A stretch of 64,000 nucleotides of DNA from Branchiostoma floridae. Lineage: Eukaryota > Chordata > Leptocardii > Amphioxiformes > Branchiostomatidae. The stretch covers positions 16,469,483-16,533,482 of the forward strand of contig NC_049979.1 in the NCBI RefSeq assembly GCF_000003815.2, given 5' to 3'. This document shows, piece by piece, positions 23,117-35,300 of this stretch. A program made the position numbers and the translations under genes. The first letter of the stretch is position 1. Each line of letters opens with the position of its first letter. The notes under the pieces were generated by a model. It had not been told where the DNA came from. It ran no database searches and was given only the letters and a program-made list of their open reading frames with translations.

Positions 23117-25242
23117 CTCTCCTGTAAGTCAAGACCTGTTATACCTGTTGGGCGCATGATCCTGTTCATCCAATCCTAAATATAGACGGCGCTACAAGAC
23201 TAGCTTAGTGTGTGCAGTGAGCATACTGGTAGAAGGTAAGGTTACAAACAGTAAATTTGGTTTGAATACACGCATGTTTTACCTTACCTGACAGTTGGTT
23301 CTTCGGCAATAAAGCTATGTAACCGTTAACTACTACAGGGCATGTTTTCTTTAATTAAAAAAAAATATGCTGATGTTTTGTAGACAGGTCATAGGTTACA
23401 CTAAACCTGACAGGCTGAGCAAAACCGCATATACCGTATTACCTGTTGGCTAGTCCATGCGGATTTTTTCATGTTTGCAAAATTCTCTGATCCCATTGTG
23501 TCATAAAATGACCTTGTGTTGTTCGAGAGAAAGAGGATAAATTATAACAATAATCCTTTTTGCATGAAATTAAATATTAGACCTTTGTGCGGACGAGAAC
23601 GTGTACTTTAGTCTTGAACTAGTTTCACATTTAAATCTTTGCTGCAGAACGGTACACAATCAAAAGGTAGTTGAAGTTCATATACAAGTTGATGTTATAC
23701 ATCCGTCAATGCTTGAACAACGAGACGTTTACATAATGGCCTGTATCTAAATAGAAGGGCGATCTACAAACAGTAGCTAAAAGTAGCTTACGTTTGAAAG
23801 TAATGGGGGAGGGGGAACAATAACGTCTCCTCAACGGATTAAATCAGAAGATGTAACAGGGTCTTCAAAGCACATACTACATTACATCAGTGACTACTTC
23901 TTCAAGACCTAATAGACCTTGAATTATTAATATTGGTTAATGTAAGGTAAATGATAGGGTAGGGCGTTCCATTTTGTAAGTGATTCCATTTGCTAACATG
24001 TTCAAATGTACCCGCCATCAAGGATATAATGTAACGTTACTAATACCGCCTTTCTACGGGGAAAGCACCGCGCTTTCTTTGATGTCAGAAAGATTCGGCC
24101 AGAGCCCTCAGCGAGCGAGGTGGGATCACCAAGGTCGTCATGAGCGCACAAGGAGCACCATGATCGCGAAGGTCGCCATCACCTCGACGAAACAATTCAA
24201 ATCAGTCGCCGTGCGCCACCAGAGCAAAGAGCGTCCGCCGAAAAAAGAGTGCAGTGAGCGCTCACCAGGAGCGCAGTGAGCGCCAAATTAGCGCATGCAC
24301 AACGGGTACTGTGAGCGCATGATCACAGCAATCGCTCAATGAGCGCCCAAGGGTCACAGGGAGTGCTTGAACGTTTCGAACATCTCTCAAGGAGCGCCCA
24401 GTGGTCACAGGGAGCGCTTTCAAGACCATTTTTAAGAACATTTCGTTGCGCAGGGAGCGCAGACCGGTCATCACAGAGATTTCACTAGTGCGCGTGCAGC
24501 GAAATATGTTCTTAACATAAGCGACAAGTCGCAGGAGATCTCTGAGATCCCAGAGCTCGTTACCGAGTCGCAGATCCTGCGTGCAAATCGTGCGTACCTC
24601 GCAAGGGCCGACATTAGATTGATAGCGTGAGTCAGTCCAACGATTGAAGACCAATAGGCGAGTGCATACCTAGTTATTAATCATCGAGCGCAAATTGGAT
24701 GGCATACGTCCGTCAGTCGGGCGACGTTCGAGCGACGTTCGTCCGACTTCCGTTTGTTCACAAATATTCCTGGGAATGGGAGGGTAATTCTGACATTGTG
24801 GTCCCCGTGGTAGTATGTAGGCTGGGTTTGTGACACGCTTTCCTTTCTTGTGTCATTTCTTTTATGCCCGTGCATTCCATTCATTGGTAAAAAAAGATTC
24901 CGACAACAAAATACGCAACGTTTATTAATCTCTTGCCTTTTTTGAGGAACGTTTTGTGTTACCTTTTCCGCGTGCAAGAGGTCATGGGAGGTTCATTATC
25001 ATAGATTTATTCACCGTCGATCGCACGAGCCTCGCTTAAATGTGACAGGGACAGTTTTTGGGCGACAAATACGCAAGACCCTCTGAAGATCTTAAAATTT
25101 GCCGACCTTCCTGCGATCGCGAAGTACGTCCGAAGATCGTATATAATGTGACAGGGGTATTATGGGCAAGGTGCAACATATTGTCATTTAAGGTCGTAAT
25201 TATTTTTTCCCCATCCCAACAATCAGTGACATTGTCCTCAAC
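23117..25242. other. Divergent intergenic region between the two GTPase-kinase genes
   Basis: 2.1 kb separating two ATGs transcribed away from each other, so both promoters may be here. No gene seen. The left part is AT-rich. The right part (24090-24770) is GC-rich with repeated motifs and inverted repeats (cgcagga...tcctgcg around 24530-24580) and looks like an old mobile element. The 130-residue minus frame at 24262-24654 reflects those repeats. Confidence 0.6.
24090..24470. repeat. GAGCGC-rich short repeats
   Basis: GAGCGC occurs about nine times, with longer units such as gagcgcccaagggtcacaggga and gagcgcccagtggtcacaggga at about 24341 and 24391. Degenerate tandem structure of unknown origin in the shared upstream region of two genes. 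Confidence 0.6.
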
Positions 25243-28200
25243 ATGGCGACGGAAGTCAGTGAGGAGAAGGCACAGTTGACCGAAGATGAAGTAGCCAGTG
25301 TTCGGAACCTGCGCGAGGCTAGGAGGCTTTCGAGCAATCACAACATTTCGCTGGAAGGAGTGAAGACCCTGGAGCAAATAAAAGAGAGGCTGCTTCAACA
25401 TGTGTTGGACAAAACGACGACGAAGGAAGACTTTGAAGTCAGTAGGATATAAATTTTACCGTCGTTTTGATAAACTCATGGGAAATATAGCGATGTTCAT
25501 AGTCATGCAATGCAATTCTGTAACGTTACATGTTTTTAAAGCTAATTACGTTCGGATGGTCTTTTTAATCGAAATATACGTATATTGCGCTTAGAAGTCG
25601 TTTCATATAGCAAAATTCCATATTTACCTTTATCGTCAATTATGCAAATGCCAATATTTATATTTGCATTCATTCTAAGCCACACGTATATTGTAACGTA
25701 TATTTGCTAATCTATTCGATGCAGATACTTAAGTCTACTATTTTGTCCCCAGATTCTTGCTGTCGTAGCAGACCTAAAAGATGACGACAGAAGAAAGCGA
25801 CAGTTATTAAAGGAGCGCATCAAGGAGATGAGAGAGTTCCTGAGGGGCTGTGACAGAAGCGTCGAGGCGCACCTCAGAATAGAGCAGACGGTAACAGACG
25901 TCGAGCAGGACTTTGATTCCCGACTCGAGCAGTTGGAGTCGGACTGCCCTATTCTCGTGGCAGGTAGATCTACAAAATGTTCTTCGCATCATATTGAGTC
26001 TTGCATGAAATGTGGATAGCTCGCTTTTAGAGATGTTGTCGGGCACATCGTACAACTGCGCGTTGAGTACCAGTCACTTTTCAAAACTTATTTTTGTTCG
26101 TCATTATCTTTCAACTTAACTACCTGTGATATGAAATCTTTTATTCTAAAACTTCTGATGATTTCAGCAGCGTTTTATCGTGTGATTCTTTAACGCAATT
26201 ACCATAGTCCTGCAGAAATTCGATCGTGCCATCATTTTCACGCTTATGGGGACGATCGCAATAGTTAACTGAGCCCTGTACAATATGTTTCAGGCGAAAC
26301 CTCGTCAGGCAAAAGCAGTTTGATCAACCTTCTCTTAGGAGAAGATCTACTCCCATCAGCCCATCTTAGCAGCACGTCTGTCATCTGTAAGATCAGGTAC
26401 GGGGACAAGAAAAGAGCCGTCATCAACTACGCTGACGGTCGGCAGGAAACCCTCCCCCTCCCGGATGGAGAGGATGCAGAGTCGTTCACGTCTGTTCTCC
26501 ACACCCACCTGCACAAGAAGGCAGACAGAGAGAAGCGGTCCCAATATCAAGATGTGGAAATATTCGTTCCACTGAAATTTCTGAAGGTATGCAACACATC
26601 TTACATCTCTCAGCCTCCCGCGCAGAACCTATAGGGCTGTCGGTGGGCTTCACTTTTCTGCGCTTTATCTGTTCTCTTGCCAGTTATACTATGGTCAATT
26701 ATGTCAGCTTGGCCATATTGAAACATGAAATACCGTGAGAATAAAAAAAACGCCGGCAACCGCTTGCGTTGACAATGTTTGGATTTTGAAATTGGCTCCG
26801 TGAGCTAAGTTATTCGACGCGGAGTTTATATTACCATTTGATGACTGCGATTGCGAATGTGATAACGGCTCATAATACACAATACACGCCAAGTAATGAT
26901 ACAATTTGTGCCTTTATTTCGCTGGAACAGAGTGGTATCTTCATCGTAGACGGCCCGGGGATTGGAGAGAATGAGGCCATGGACAGCGTGCTGCTGGACT
27001 ACCTTCCAAGTGCATTCGCCTTCATCTACGTCATCAAGAGTGACAACGCCGGTGGCGTGCAGAAAGATAGGGTGAGAAACTCATTGTGTATTTCATGAAA
27101 TGCCCTTGTGGACCTTTGAACGTTCACAAATGAGGATAAGAAGCTTGGGACACAAACACTTATTTCTATTCAATTATCTTTGTTATTCACAGCTTCAACA
27201 GTTATTGAAAACTGTTGCAAAAAGAGCCAAGCTACAGACAGTGAACCCTGCCGCCGCCATGTTCGTCTGTAACAGGTGGGATTTGGTCGAAGAAAGTGAG
27301 CGTGAGAAAGTGAGACGTGACACAGTCCACAAGTTGAAGACGTGTTGGCCAGGATTCAGGCAGACGCAGCTCTTCTTCATGGACAGCAAGTCCGAACTGG
27401 AGAACTCCAGGCACGGTCACAGGTCACGGGATTTCGAGAACCTCCTGTATGGCATCCGAAACCTCATCCCATGCAGTCTGCAGGCAAAGATACGTGCCTC
27501 CTCCAGGTAATAAAAACTTTCAATCGTTAGCAAATGTCGCTTAATTGCTCCCTAACTGTGCACTCTCACTGCACTTGCGTCAAGCTTGCGTCACTGAGGC
27601 ATTCGTTCACTGCATCACTGTTTTGTTACTTTCTCCGATCTTTTTTATAACCTAGATATTGCGTCATACGTAAAAAATTGACTTAGAAGACGACAAAATA
27701 CACAAAAAGTTAGAAAATTCGTTCTTTATCTCTGAAATTCGTTCAGTATGTTCGAACCCCGCAGTGACGCAAGCTTAACGCAAGTGCAGTGATAGTGCAC
27801 CTTAAGTATTGTTGCTACATGTTGGCCTGGCTACAGAAACACTATTTGAAGATCAGCACATTGAAATTTCTGGTGGGATATTGATAAAACACATCTATTC
27901 TTTCTAATGTTAAGATGATATCAATAATATTGCTTCCGTTTATAGGTGGCTTGAGTACCTCGTCAGCCGTGTTCTCCATCACGTGAAGACATACTTGTAT
28001 AAGTCAAAGATGACCAGCATCAAGCTCAAGGAAGTTTTCCGTCAGACAAGAGAGAATTTGAAAGAGATCCAAGGTGAAGCAGACAAAACCATATCCATGC
28101 TAAGCAAAGAGGTACAAAAAAGTATCGAAGGAGCAGTAGGCCATCTGAAGACCTACCTGGAGTCACCGGAGGCAGAGCACGCCATGAAAGGTTGGAGGAA

Positions 28201-30248
28201 AACGGTCATCCCAGAAGTGACGGAAGGAGTCGAGTGGGAGGTTGTGATGTACGAAATGGAGACCTGCATCAGTAATCGCATGGAGAAGGTTGTAGAGGAA
28301 TGGGGGGCGGAGAAAGGCAACATGGGGTCTGAGATGGACCGCCTGATGGACCGGTTGAAGACCGAAATCACCCCACTTCAACTTCGGCTGAAACAAATTG
28401 AAGAAGAGATCGAGGTTATTGGGAAAAGTGGTAAGAACCAGTCGGAGATAGTGAGACGCATCTCTTTGGGGAGGTTTATGCGAACGTTCGACCAGGATGA
28501 GGTGGGGATCGAGAGCACCTCCATGAAGAGATTGGACCGAAAAGACAGTACCACCAACATGGATCTGACGTCGTCCCTTCTGGCCCTCAGCATTGTTGGA
28601 GCTGTCGCAGCAGGACCGGTTCTCGCTTTCTACGGTGTGCAGTCTCTCCGGAAGAAGTACAAAGACAAGAAAGAAAAGGACAGGTATGCAGAAGAGGGGC
28701 CAAAGTACGTCGAAAAAAAGGCGGTTGAAGCCCTAAAGGAGTTTTGCAAGAACGACGAAGGGATTCGCAAGTACGTAGAGGAAAGCTACAAGCCAATTCG
28801 AGATCGGATGGAGAGCTTCCAAACCAGCCTCCAGAAGCAAGTGAAGGCACAGCTGCAGCTCATGGCAAAGATCGAAGACGACCGCCGAAGCAAGCAGCAG
28901 CTTGACTCCGACTTCAATCCTATGCTGAAGACGATGGAAGAAATGCAAGCTAAACTGGAACTGTTCAACCTACAGGAGCTCCCCCTGGTGCATCCTGATG
29001 CTGTCTGTTGCCAGAGTACAGAGGAAACCGTTGTAAGCAACTCAGTCCTTGCCGTATGTGTCAAGGGATCTATGGAAGGAAGGGAGGTGATTATCAAGAA
29101 ATCCCTCGGTGCAATCGATGTTGAAAGTGCGCGAGACATTGGAAGGATGAGGTTAGCATAGGTTACAAGAACTTTCAGATGTCAAATTGTCAATTTACTC
29201 TGTTCATTGTACGTTGGTTATTGAGACGAGGTTGCCACATCTTGCATTGTTTAACCTGCATCTCTTCTTTATGCATCCTTTCCTCTAGAAACATTCACCA
29301 TCCAAACATTTTGGCTTTCAAGGGAGTCGACTTTTCATCAGGTGCACCCAGACTGGTCCTTCAGACAGCTGACAAAACTCTGCGGCAATTACTCCCTGTC
29401 GGTGCTGTTCACTACAGCAGTGGGTACGTCTTCCGACACACCATCCTGCCTGCCATCAGGGCAATCTCTGACGCCCTCTCCTACCTGCACGAGAACAACC
29501 TTGTCAGCTTTGAGTTGTCACAGGACACAGTCCAGGTAATTACGATAGGTATAGTTTATTTGTCCCAAATAATATTGGTCATTGTCACCAGGAAGTTAAT
29601 TGTTATCACCTGTCATCTTTTCGTCTCAGTTTGAAGCTAAGGGAGACAATCAGTTCAAGCTTCTTCACGTCGGCGTCCCCCGAAAGGTTAACCTTCCTCC
29701 AGATGTCGACAAGAAGGGAGGGGCGTTCGTCTACCTCCCACCTGAGACGCTCCAGGGAGATCACCTGTACGACAGTCGCTCTGACATGTACAGCCTCGGG
29801 CTGATGATGTGGGAACTGTGGTACCACCAAAAGGTGAGGTAGCACAAGCTGTAAAATCGGTTTTGTGTTTGATAAACTTCAAGTCGCCGTTGAAGTTTAC
29901 GAATTATTTCAAGTCGATAAACAAGAGTTGATTTAATTTATGCCCACTTGTTTGCATGGAAAGATGCTATTAATACTTTTGTTCTGTCAATAAAGATAAT
30001 ATATATATTTACTCCCATCCTACCATCTACAGGCATTCGATGCTGTGACTGACCTGCCATTGGACATGTTCCTCGGAGTTATGGACGACAGGTGCCCGAG
30101 CACATCCGACCCCGGCCCGATGAACGGCATGTCTGCGGACGTGGGGAACAGATGGAGGGACATGATTGACAGGTGCCTTGTGCTGTCAAGAGAAGGACGA
30201 GACATTTCCCCATCTGACGTCATCAAGGTTCTAGACAGTATCCCGTGA
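25243..30248 (+). CDS. Dynamin-like GTPase fused to a predicted pseudokinase (DSTYK-like B)
   Basis: Nine coding exons in phase: 25243-25437, 25753-25963, 26294-26586, 26931-27071, 27193-27506, 27946-29151, 29289-29535, 29630-29833 and 30033-30248, giving 1,008 residues. Paralogue of the minus-strand gene. Order: an acidic helical N-terminus (1-65, conserved GVKTLEQ); a GTPase with P-loop GETSSGKS (136-143), DGPG (240-243) and NRWD (307-310); a helical stalk; a hydrophobic segment (about 593-617) followed by a Lys-rich stretch; coiled coil; and a C-terminal kinase fold from about 745. VIIKK supplies candidate ATP-site lysines (769/770), but the glycine loop is absent. The HRD position reads SFE (860-862) and the DFG position HVG (882-884), so it should lack phosphotransfer activity. 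The APE-like PPET and the SDMYSLGLMMWELW helix survive, so the fold is kept. It may regulate or pair with the HRD-positive paralogue, which is an inference. Start chosen as the first ATG with a coding exon matching the paralogue's exon 1. Confidence 0.87.
27558..27800. mobile_element. 243-bp MITE in intron 5 of GTPase-kinase B
   Basis: Terminal inverted repeats of 39 bp, 27558-27596 and 27762-27800, with two mismatches (gtgcactctcactgcacttg... against gtgcactatcactgcacttg...). The interior of about 165 bp has no coding signal. No clear target-site duplication, so the superfamily is undetermined. Confidence 0.75.
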
Positions 30249-31850
30249 GACAATTTCAAGTCACAGCTTGAGGCTGGAGTGTGAGGTTTTTGAAAAAAAA
30301 AAAGACTGGGCAGTAATCATTGAAGACGGAAATAAACGTGAAAATTATGTGATAAGTACAATATTGCAACTGTTACTTACACAACTAACCATTTCTAAGA
30401 GGTCAAAGTTATTAGAGGCAAGCGCCTTCAGTCATTTCTTTTAGGAACATGGCACGACGAGAAACTATGTAACTATGGACTGACTATGAGAAGATGGACT
30501 TATATCATGTTGACTATTTCGAACATGTTTATGAAATGGTGAACTTTAAATTATTGTGCAATAACCCACTGGAGATTTATCAAGGTGAAATATGGGCTTT
30601 GAGGGCAAAAGTCTTTTGAAATACTCTAGAGATGTATGAAATAGACTCTAGGTGATATATAAATTTACCGACATATTTTGTGACACTGTGATACACATTA
30701 ACACATTGTGCGCTTGTACACAAAAATTGGCATTGAATAAACAGTTTTAGTCCATGCGTGTTCTTGTTCTTGAAATTGCACGAGGAGTATATGCATTTTA
30801 ACTTGTTTCATGCTGAAGGTACACGGAATAGTATTGCAAGTCAATTGAAATTTCAAAATGTGCTTGTTTCAAAATCTGTTCATTTCAGTGCATTGCGTAA
30901 GATTCAGTTTGTCTCGATTTTAAAGTCTTCTGTTCACTACCTTAGGAATGAGAAATAAGCTGTTATCTTTGGGCCAACTTTGGGCGCCACTGGTGTTTGA
31001 CCTTAGTACTGCAGCAGAACCTCAATATTTGTCCGGAATGTGCTATTAATCATGTTGTTATTGTTGTGGGAATTGAGAATAGAGTGAAAATGATTGAAGC
31101 CACACATTTATTCCCATGTCGATTTTTGTTTAATGTTCCAGGTGAGTTGCGTCTTGAGATATATCCGATAGGTGGCAGTTTTGCAATGCAAATTGAACCA
31201 GGCCGCAATGAAATGGCTGACATTAACCCTCTGAAATCAGAGGTAAGAGTGACACGATTGTAAGAAAATGCTTCCAAATCGCTGTTTTACTTGATTCAGG
31301 ATGAGCATGGCACCCTTGCTGCCATCAAGGGATACTAGTTACGTTACAAATGTGTGAAAATGTGTGTGAAAAGTGTGATTTTAGTACCAGCCGATGTAGA
31401 AAATTAAAAAGAAGTTCAGGGTGTTTGACTTTTACCGCGCACAAGAATTTGTTCTTAAGCTAGCGCTGTTGGCAACAAGACGACTGTTGTGTGGTAGTCA
31501 TCCCTTCTAAATTTTTAGGTGTAAATTTACAATGTGAATCACAACTTCATAAATGGCTGTGTCAGCGATAAAGTGATGTGAAGTGTAATAGAGTGATCTG
31601 AAATGAGGTGAAGTAAGATAACTGTATTTACGAAACGTGTGTAGCACTTGTAAATACAGCAGATCCTCTTTGATTTATCACAGAAATTACTCGTTTGAAA
31701 GCTTAGAAGTAATGATCCAATGAATAGCCATGTTGACTTTCCCCGGCGGGCACGTAACAATTGACTGGGTACAGTAATTGTTTTGGGAGGTCAAAGGCTA
31801 CGCACAGGGAGTGTCTGTTTACCATGTATCCGTGACTGTTCTCACATCGG
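30249..31850. other. 3' flank of GTPase-kinase B and intergenic sequence
   Basis: Possible poly(A) signals: aataaa at about 30331 and at about 30737. From about 30965 to 31060 it carries strings (tttgggc..., gtactgcagcagaacctc) related to 10520-10690, so it is repeat-derived. The 88-residue frame at 30997-31263 has no recognisable features and overlaps this repeat. Confidence 0.5.
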
Positions 31851-31856
31851 ACTCAG

Positions 31857-31864
31857 TGACGTCA
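31857..31864. promoter_or_regulatory. CRE-like palindrome upstream of the FMO gene
   Basis: TGACGTCA, the full CREB/ATF palindrome, about 510 bp before the FMO ATG and about 250 bp before the probable non-coding first exon's donor. The surrounding text (tcacaaggaagtgaag) resembles 59740-59765 (tcacaaggaaggaaa), so the site may sit in a dispersed repeat. Confidence 0.3.
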
Positions 31865-31999
31865 CAAGGAAGTGAAGTTTTCTTCTTCGAAGGTACACGT
31901 CGTTTCCTAGAAGAGGAGGGCTTGAGTGCATAAACATGAGTTCAGCAAATATAAAGAAGTTCAAAAGCTGGTCTGGGGCGCCTGCTGACAACAATCGAG

Positions 32000-32108
32000 T
32001 ATAGACGGGGAGCAAAGGGACAGGCAGTGTTTGCAAGTTCTTACGGCGGCGTGGAAACCTGTTCTACCCACAACACGACCGGCGGATATCGACTGACTGA
32101 CACACCAG
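32000..32108 (+). other. Probable non-coding first exon of the FMO gene
   Basis: A good donor, CCAG|GTGAGA, ends at 32108. A matching acceptor, ccctag, at 32361-32366 lies 2 nt before the FMO ATG. The 5' boundary of this exon cannot be seen and 32000 is only nominal. Confidence 0.45.
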
Positions 32109-32368
32109 GTGAGACTTGTGTGAACATGGATATGCATGCTCTTAATCGATTTGACAACTATCCAGTGCAGACTTATCCCGTATTTAACTCATATAACAAT
32201 ATGTATTTCATAGCTTTTATTCTTGTTACATGTATGTGTGTGCACCAAGCAGAGAATAAAATTGAAAACCTACGACAGTCAAGGCTGCCATGTTCAAAGA
32301 ACAATTTGCGCATATTTCCTGAGAGGGTCATCTTGCCTGCTGAAGTTCATTGATTTCCTTCCCTAGCC

Positions 32369-35300
32369 ATGGGTTCTAAGAAAGTGGCCATCATAGGAGC
32401 CGGGGTGAGCGGACTCACGTCAATCAAGGCTTGTCTGGAGGAGGGGCTTCAGCCTGTGTGTTTCGAGCAACATGATGATCTCGGTAAGAACCTGGCATTA
32501 CATGTCTTATATGCTGATGCAACAACGTTGAATAATGAAATCCCATTCTAATCATGACAAAAACATTTAAATCATTATGGAATAGATTTTTCTTCCTACT
32601 GCCCTATGAAAGGGATGAAAATAGAAGGGAGGGATAAAAGATTGTAAGTAGCCTATGTGTAGGTGTGTGTGATTTTACCATATCCCAACATTCCTATCCA
32701 CACAAAGCCTGTTTAACTTCCCTATCGTCAGTTTTTAAAGTCAATAGTGCCCAAGTTGTTATGCTATAAGCTTGCCAAAATCAATCCATGTCTACTTGTG
32801 TGCTACTGCTAGTAATCTCAGTGCAAACTGCAATTCCAGGCGGCGTATGGTACTACTCTGACGACGTCAGGCCCAACCAAGGCGCCGCCATGTACCGCTC
32901 TCTCATCACCAACTCCAGCAAAGAAATGATGTCATTCAGCGACTTCCCCTTCCCTAAGGACACGCCCCCCTACCTGCCGTACCACCGTGTGTACACATAT
33001 CTACAGGACTACGCTCAGCACTTCGACCTGAAGAAACACATCCGATTCGGCACACAGGTGGGAATATTCTTGTTGTTGAACCACACCCTCTGCTTCTTTA
33101 CCACCTGTACTAAATCGTTGTTCTGTTGTTCTCCTTTCTCACGTTCAAAATTGATATAATTGTGTATCACTCCAGGTCCGGCGCATAGAGAAGACAGAAG
33201 ACTATAATGAGACAGGCCGGTGGGAGGTCCGTACCGTACAGACGGGGAACAGCGATGTGGAACAGAAAGAAATCTTTGACGCCATCATGGTACGTACTTG
33301 CGTGGCCATAGAAATAGAAATGTTAAACACAGAGATGACTGATAATCTTCGATGAAGTGTCAAAGATCCAACCGACCACTTGCGACATCTTCTACAGGTG
33401 CGGTCTACATGTGATTATCAAAGCTGCGACGGTCCACCTTTCTTTGGTACTTACATACTGTACTTACATTCCATATGTAAGTTAACTCATCTCAACTTCA
33501 CCTCACGATTCCCTACTTCCTTCCCAGGTGTGTAACGGCGTGTTCGCCCGGCCGTACGTTCCAGACGTGCCAGGTCTGTCGGACTTCTCAGGCGTCACCA
33601 TGCACAGTCAGGAGTACCGGACTGCCCAACAGTTCACAGGGAAGAAGGTGGTTGTTGTAGGTCAGTTATCGCCTTCCACTTACATCCTGTGTTTAAAGGG
33701 GCATTCCACTCCAGAAGGGAGTATTGTTTTCCAATAGATAATGTATCAATGAATGCATAATCAGCCGAACTTTGTGGAATTCACCTTGGGATGAATTACG
33801 TGATTTGTGTTTTATAAAACAATAATGACACTCACTAAACCCATGCAGACCCTACCCATGCATTCCCTATACGCATAGACACTTTGTTTATCGTACATAT
33901 TTTCGGAATAAATGAGGTACGCTAAGCACACCGAGAAGGCAAATTGCTCATAAGATAGCAAAGAATACAAGAACAAGACGAGGTTTCTTAGCGAATCTGA
34001 AATTAGTTTTGTAACCTTAACTAAAAGTTTTGCATTGTATTCAGCCATAGGATTAATTCAATTAGAGGGTACTTGTGGAGTTTAGTAGAACATTGAATGC
34101 TTTTGAGGCATGTGGAGCAACTGGGTACTTTATCGTATAATGTGAAGTAGTATGTAGTTATCACTTCCTAAAATTGATATCTATCGGAAAATAACACTCC
34201 CGTGTGGAGTGGAATGCCCCTTTAAGCTGTGTCTAGCCAAATGACTTGAGATAACCTCATTCATGCGCGATTCTATCTGCAGGGGCGGGAAACTCTGCAG
34301 GCGACGTGGCGGCGGAGATCGCTCAGGTGGCGTCACAGGTGAGAGTAAACGTTTATGACAACTGCCGTGCTATAGTCTCCTTTAATTTGATCCCTACTTA
34401 TTTCTCCCCTTCGCTAAACCTGTCCGCCAAAACCCATACCCCTAAATGTGCATATCCGGATGGTACTTTAAACTGTTTTATCAGTTCCATTTGACCCTTC
34501 CCCATGGACGTGCACTGTTCATCCTGACAACCCTTGCCGTTCCGCAGGTGTACCTGAGTCTGAGGGACGGTGCCTGGGTGCTCCCCCGGCTGGCTCAGGC
34601 CGGGATGCCGCGGGACATGATGCTGCGCCGGGTACTCATGAGCATGCCCGAGTTCATCGTCAACAAAATCATTAAGGGCGAGGCGAACGCCAGAGTGTGC
34701 CATGACAACTACGGGCTGACGTGTCCGGCCGAACCGCTCAAACATTCCGTCATGGCTAATGATGAAATAGGGTACAGACTGGTCACTGGGCAGGTAAGGT
34801 TGTACAGAGCATAATGTAAATGTATCGATGAACAATAGACAACATTTCATGCAGTCTGGTTGGTGTTTGTGCTTCTAATGATGTGTTGTTAGACTGTTTA
34901 TTCAGTTGTTTATCTTGCCATGTGTGCCAGTGACAATTTTATAGCGCATCATGTCTAATGTGATATGTAATCGTAACTGCTCCTTGATAATCACACACCT
35001 GTCCCCAACAGGTCATCACGAAGCCCCAGCTCTCCCGGTTCACCCAGCACACCGCTCGGTTCGAGGACGGCAGTACAGTGGACGGACTGGACGCTGTGGT
35101 GTTCGCCACTGGCTTCAGTCTGGCGTTTAACTTCAGTGACAAGTCCATTCTTCCTGGTAAGTTTCTTGCATGTTTTTTGAAACTCTTCATGAAACTCTTA
35201 GAAATTTTTGTTTCACCTCATGTGGTGATTGCAAGTCTGTCTGCATTGTATCTTCTACTTTAGTCTGTAAGTTAAATGCATAGAAGATCTATTCAAAAGT

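Noticed and set aside
24262..24654. 130-residue minus-strand frame with repeated ALPVT(T/L)GRSL blocks
   Set aside because: The blocks follow the GAGCGC DNA repeats; no start context, no homologue recognised.
31857..31864. CRE upstream of FMO as a confirmed regulatory site
   Set aside because: The perfect TGACGTCA lies in sequence resembling the repeat at 59740-59800, so chance inheritance from a repeat is plausible; kept at low confidence only.
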